From contig JAIOSN010000092.1 of assembly GCA_021107605.1 (NCBI GenBank), positions 1-8,349 on the forward strand: DNA of 8,349 bases, read 5' to 3'. This stretch comes from Anaerolineae bacterium (GTDB lineage: Bacteria; Chloroflexota; Anaerolineae; B4-G1; SLSP01). Below are positions 5,481 to 8,349 of this stretch, in pieces (within the stretch, counting starts at the first letter, position 1; the number at the start of each line of letters is the position of its first letter). Under the pieces are notes generated by a model. That model saw only the letters and a program-made list of their open reading frames with translations. It was not told where the DNA came from and searched no databases. A program made the position numbers and the translations under genes.

Positions 5481-6727
5481 GTTATCTCCCCGCACAACTT
5501 CCCCCGCCGGATAGTAGCTGAGAGACGCACAGGCGTGATCCGATTGTGTAGCTGCGCCGTGCTCTTCGTCACCACGCCGATATAATTGTCGGTCCAGCCA
5601 TGCCAGAAACCTGCCTCATCCTGGTGTTCCCAGAGAACCGGCAATACTTGGCCGGTGAAACGCTCTCGAAAAGCCGCGACAAGCCGCCGCCCCAGCTGCC
5701 GCATCCGCGCCGCCCGCTCTTTACGCAGCTGCCAGGGAACCTGATCTGGCAAGCTCACCGCCGGCGTTCCCGCGCGTTCTGAGTAGGGGAAGACATGCAA
5801 CCGCGCAAATTCCAGCTCCTCCACGAAAGCCAAACTTGCCAGGAAAGCCTCTGCCGTCTCCCCTGGGAACCCGACCAGAATATCGGTCGTCACCGCCATA
5901 GCCGGAGCGATCTCGCGAGCACGGGCCACCAGGCTAGCGAACTCGGCCGTGGTGATCTGACGTCCCATGCGGCGCAAAGTGCCATCAGCGCCAGCCTGCA
6001 AGGGGACGTGTAGCTGCCGGCAGAGGCGTGGATCCTCCCACTGGCGGAGCAACCGCTCGCTCACGTCCCACGGCTCAATCGAAGAGAGCCGCAAGCGCGG
6101 CAATTCCGTCTCGCGGAGCAACGTCGCGACCAGGGTCGCCAACCCCTCTTCCATCCCCAACTCCGCGCCGTAAGACCCCAAGCTCACCCCCGTGAGCACC
6201 ACCTCACGCACCCCGCCCACCACCATCTCCTGCACTAATGCGAGCACCTCTGGCAGGGAACGGCTACGCGCCGCGCCACGCAATATCCGGGTGATACAGT
6301 AAGTGCAATGATGGTCACAACCAGTTTGCACGCCTAAGAAAACGCGCGTGCGCGGCCAGAGATCCGGTCTCCAGGGCGCGAGAGGCGCCGCCTGCCCGGT
6401 GATGATCTCCACCGCGCGCATTTTATCCACGTTGGAGATGACCCAGCTGACGCCCGGATAGTCATGCGCAGCTTCCGGGTCTCCCGTAACCCAACAGCCT
6501 AGCACCGCGATCTTGGCCTGGGGATTGACGCGGTGCAACACCTGCAAATGGTTGCAGCTACGACTAGCTGCCTGCTCCGTGACCGCGCAACTGTTGAGGA
6601 GCAGCAATTCCGCCCGCTCCGGCTCAGTCACAATCAAATAGCCCGCCCCTACAAAGCGACGGGCCAACTCCTCTATCTCTGCCGCGTTCAACCGGCAGCC
6701 TAACGCCGTTAAATATACACGCTTCAA
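5438..6727 (-). CDS. mtaB: tRNA N6-threonylcarbamoyladenosine(37) 2-methylthiotransferase MtaB
   Basis: This 429-residue radical-SAM enzyme adds a methylthio group to C2 of t6A at position 37 of ANN-decoding tRNAs, giving ms2t6A. The N-terminal UPF0004 domain has its three cluster cysteines: Cys11 (LGCRLN), Cys47 (NSCAVT) and Cys78 (LGCWV). The radical-SAM motif GCDHHCTYC gives Cys137, Cys141 and Cys144. VPLQAG (241-246), GFPGET (286-291) and FPYSERAGTPA (313-323) are family landmarks. A TRAM domain spans about 357-415. The short NSCAVT and 'FPYS.R.GT.A' pattern favour MtaB over MiaB or RimO. The start is TTG at 6725-6727, overlapping the TGA of the preceding gene (TTGA). It gives the canonical N-terminus MKRVYLTALGC, and no upstream ATG exists in frame. 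Residues 417-429 are encoded by the 14-base repeat array and are not conserved-looking. Confidence 0.93.
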   Translation of the reverse strand: MKRVYLTALGCRLNAAEIEELARRFVGAGYLIVTEPERAELLLLNSCAVTEQAASRSCNHLQVLHRVNPQAKIAVLGCWVTGDPEAAHDYPGVSWVISNVDKMRAVEIITGQAAPLAPWRPDLWPRTRVFLGVQTGCDHHCTYCITRILRGAARSRSLPEVLALVQEMVVGGVREVVLTGVSLGSYGAELGMEEGLATLVATLLRETELPRLRLSSIEPWDVSERLLRQWEDPRLCRQLHVPLQAGADGTLRRMGRQITTAEFASLVARAREIAPAMAVTTDILVGFPGETAEAFLASLAFVEELEFARLHVFPYSERAGTPAVSLPDQVPWQLRKERAARMRQLGRRLVAAFRERFTGQVLPVLWEHQDEAGFWHGWTDNYIGVVTKSTAQLHNRITPVRLSATIRRGKLCGEITSGISEKGSVKRDQ

Positions 6728-7275
6728 GAGCCTGGTTTCCGCGTCTGGATATGAGCTTTGCGCAGTTCACTCTTGACTGCACGAAACAGATCGCGCCCGC
6801 CATCGGAAGAGCTCAACGCAATCATACCCATACCTTGATCAACGACAATCGTTCCCCGCTCGCCAAATTGCTCCTGTACCTGATATAAAATTTCCCAGAT
6901 GCGGTCGGCCTGTTCTGGATCAGAGAGAGCCGGAACTCCTACCGTGTATCCTTCAAAGAGACCCACGCCATTCAAAGTACCCAGGAGCGCCTCGAAATCT
7001 TCCGGCATCCAACCACCGTCCTCGAACAGATCCTCATCCTCCTCTACTTCCTCTTCCTCTGACGGCGAAGAAGGTGCAATGAAGAGCAACAGAAAGAGAG
7101 TGATTCCCATCAAGAGCAATCCGGCCAGCAGGTATCCGAAGCCCCGGAAGAGCTCTTGAACAAACTGGCGCACCCCCTCAACGGGAAAGTGCCAGAGAAA
7201 GATCAAGGCGCCCGCGTAGAGCACCACCAAAAACAAGTTGCGTAACCACGGATAGCTATAATCTTGTTCTTCCAT
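6724..7275 (-). CDS. two-TM membrane protein with acidic linker and soluble C-terminal domain (unrecognised)
   Basis: I do not recognise this 183-residue protein. Two hydrophobic helices are visible (about 11-29 and 47-67) with a short charged loop between, so both termini are probably cytoplasmic. Residues 73-86 are an acidic linker (EEEEVEEDEDLFED). Residues 90-176 look like a compact alpha/beta domain, with a Gly-rich stretch (GTLNGVGLFEGYTVG, 99-113), an amphipathic helix (119-137), TIVVDQGMGMIAL (142-154) and a final helix (161-174). The start codon at 7275 has a strong ribosome binding site (AGGAGGT, 7287-7281 on the minus strand, 5 bases away). Its TGA overlaps the TTG start of mtaB, so mtaB translation is probably coupled to it. 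The downstream enzyme does not suggest a function. Confidence 0.8.
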   Translation of the reverse strand: MEEQDYSYPWLRNLFLVVLYAGALIFLWHFPVEGVRQFVQELFRGFGYLLAGLLLMGITLFLLLFIAPSSPSEEEEVEEDEDLFEDGGWMPEDFEALLGTLNGVGLFEGYTVGVPALSDPEQADRIWEILYQVQEQFGERGTIVVDQGMGMIALSSSDGGRDLFRAVKSELRKAHIQTRKPGS

Positions 7276-7292
7276 AAAAGACCTCCTGTATA

Positions 7293-7925
7293 TTAAGGTG
7301 CAGGAAGCACCTGCAAATTATCAAAGGCGATCTCCACATCCGGTTGCTCGAATGCGCCGGCATAGAGACCAATGGTCCCTTTGGAGAGTGTCTCATCCGC
7401 CACTTGAGCAACCTCTGCCCCATTGACCAGAAAAGTAAACGTGTCGCCCCGCGCCGTGATCTCCAAAACATTGGTCGCCGCCCCCAGCTGGATAACGGGT
7501 TGCGACACCCAATCCGGCCCCAGCAGCTCCCAACGGCCCTCCTCGTAGCGGGAAACCCGCGCGTAACCATCCCCACTGATGGAGAAAGCGTAGAAATGCT
7601 CGTCTTCATCCATCCGCACCAGCACCCCATATTCGTTATTCTCTGGCCCGGCCAGCTGCATCGCCTCCACTCGCAAATCGAAATCCTTAAAATTGCGTTC
7701 AGCCGAGGCCCAGGCCACCCGCCCCGGTTGCAATATATGGATGTGTAGTTTCCCTTCCTCAATGGTCACCTGCGCGGCGGCATCCGAACTTAATCGCCAG
7801 TGAGCAGACACATCGAAAGATTCCTCCCAATCCCCCGCTTCGGGAGCGAAGAACCACCAGTAGATCCCTCCTGCCGCCAACAAGAGGAGCGCTAACAATC
7901 CGAGTAGACGGTTACGTCGCATCAT
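7293..7925 (-). CDS. membrane-anchored beta-jellyroll (LamG/DUF1080-like) protein
   Basis: The 210-residue protein has an N-terminal anchor: Arg3-Arg4 and a hydrophobic helix at about 7-26. There is no lipobox cysteine, so it is probably a signal anchor or signal peptide and not a lipoprotein. The remainder (33-208) is beta-rich with the pattern of concanavalin-like jellyrolls of the DUF1080/LamG kind: FDVSAHWRL (37-45), EYGVLVRM (98-105), FYAFSISGDGYARVSRYEEGRW (the core strand pair, 111-132) and FLVNGAEVAQVAD (165-177), ending FDNLQVLPAP. Such domains bind carbohydrate or act as adhesion modules, but no ligand can be named here. Two adjacent ATG codons (7925, 7922) are possible. AAGGAGGT (7938-7931) lies 5 or 8 bases from them. 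It is clearly paralogous to the partial gene just upstream and sits 17 bases before the two-TM protein gene. Confidence 0.8.
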   Translation of the reverse strand: MMRRNRLLGLLALLLLAAGGIYWWFFAPEAGDWEESFDVSAHWRLSSDAAAQVTIEEGKLHIHILQPGRVAWASAERNFKDFDLRVEAMQLAGPENNEYGVLVRMDEDEHFYAFSISGDGYARVSRYEEGRWELLGPDWVSQPVIQLGAATNVLEITARGDTFTFLVNGAEVAQVADETLSKGTIGLYAGAFEQPDVEIAFDNLQVLPAP

Positions 7926-7949
7926 CTTCTACCTCCTTCTCAAAATGCG

Positions 7950-8349
7950 TTAGGGCTGGCTCACTTGCAGATCATCGAACCAAGCCAACGAAGCCGCGCT
8001 GTTGGGCAGAGTGCCGGCTGCCATCCCCACATCACCTGCGGATAAGGCTTCATCCTCTATTTGGGCTACCAACTCTCCATTGACGTAGAGCGTGAGGGTG
8101 CTTTCCTGACAGAGAGCCAATAGCTGATTATCGGCCTGCTGGTGGATCGCGGTCGAACGCAACATCGCCGGGCCGGTCAGTGAGAGCAACTCGCCATCCT
8201 CCGTATACCGGAAGATAGCGTAATACCCATCAGCGCTGATGGCAAAATAATAGAAACCCTCTTCGCTAGCGCGGCAGATAAGCCCATAGTGGTTATCGGG
8301 ATCTCCTTCTGAGTAAACGGTGGCCGTCGCCGAGACATCCTGGTAGGAG
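7950..8349 (-). CDS. beta-jellyroll protein, C-terminal 132 residues (partial, runs off the right edge)
   Basis: The frame is open from the right edge of the window (first full codon at 8348) to TAA at 7950-7952, so the visible ATG at 8189 is internal. The fragment parallels the next gene's product block by block: NHYGLICRASEEGFYYFAISADGYY aligns with NEYGVLVRMDEDEHFYAFSISGDGYA, LTLYVNGELVAQIEDEALSAGDVG with FTFLVNGAEVAQVADETLSKGTIG, and FDDLQV with FDNLQV. It is a tandem duplicate with the same jellyroll-type domain. The N-terminus, and hence any signal peptide, lipobox or extra domain, lies outside the window. The 24-base gap to the downstream gene contains only that gene's ribosome binding site, so the two are co-transcribed. 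Confidence 0.82.
   Translation of the reverse strand, partial: SYQDVSATATVYSEGDPDNHYGLICRASEEGFYYFAISADGYYAIFRYTEDGELLSLTGPAMLRSTAIHQQADNQLLALCQESTLTLYVNGELVAQIEDEALSAGDVGMAAGTLPNSAASLAWFDDLQVSQP

Noticed and set aside
7256..7762. 168-residue minus-strand frame overlapping the jellyroll gene in another frame
   Set aside because: It is rich in Trp, Arg and Cys in the manner of shifted frames, while the alternative frame has a signal anchor, a strong ribosome binding site and a paralog next door.

Overview
The window most likely comes from a moderately GC-rich bacterium. Chloroflexota (Anaerolineae or Caldilineae type) is my best guess, but it is an inference. It rests on the mixture of gene families, a pair of beta-jellyroll membrane-anchored paralogs, a zinc-type adenylate kinase, and intergenic tracts of dispersed-repeat character. 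No rRNA or tRNA is present to settle the taxonomy. I see no CRISPR array, transposase or prophage gene.

Layout. (1) Bases 1-113 are the tail of a metallophosphoesterase-like gene. A roughly 320-base non-coding stretch follows, with a dispersed-type repeat and a very good sigma70-type promoter (332-359). (2) Bases 437-2426 hold a plus-strand operon: a stand-alone cyclic-nucleotide-binding-domain protein with no DNA-binding domain, a polar amino-acid ABC transporter ATPase (GlnQ type) and its permease (HisM/GlnP type). No solute-binding protein is in the window. (3) Bases 2427-2716 carry what looks like the 3' end of a broken minus-strand gene. (4) Bases 2717-4557 hold a two-gene cassette of lower GC: an AAA_21/OLD-like ATPase overlapping by 4 bases a DUF4276 (TOPRIM-like) protein. 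It is the most defence-like element here. The 20 bases before the ATPase gene are repeated (19/20) before adk at 4637-4656, so the cassette is bracketed by a direct repeat that includes the ribosome binding site. (5) Bases 4662-5324 are an adenylate kinase with a Cys4 zinc LID and an unusual Leu in the conserved GRR motif. (6) Bases 5325-5480 are a repeat-rich convergent junction: GGGATTAG motifs, an inverted repeat, and five copies of a 14-base tandem repeat that runs into the 3' end of mtaB. (7) Bases 5438-8349 are a minus-strand operon reading, in transcription order: a partial jellyroll protein, its paralog with a membrane anchor, a two-TM protein with an acidic linker and an unrecognised soluble domain, and the tRNA methylthiotransferase MtaB, which starts with TTG overlapping the preceding stop.

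How the parts work together. The first operon suggests amino-acid uptake with a second-messenger-binding partner. The ATPase/DUF4276 pair is a translationally coupled two-component module that I infer was inserted upstream of adk, possibly truncating a minus-strand gene. The last operon joins a housekeeping tRNA-modification enzyme to envelope proteins of unknown role.
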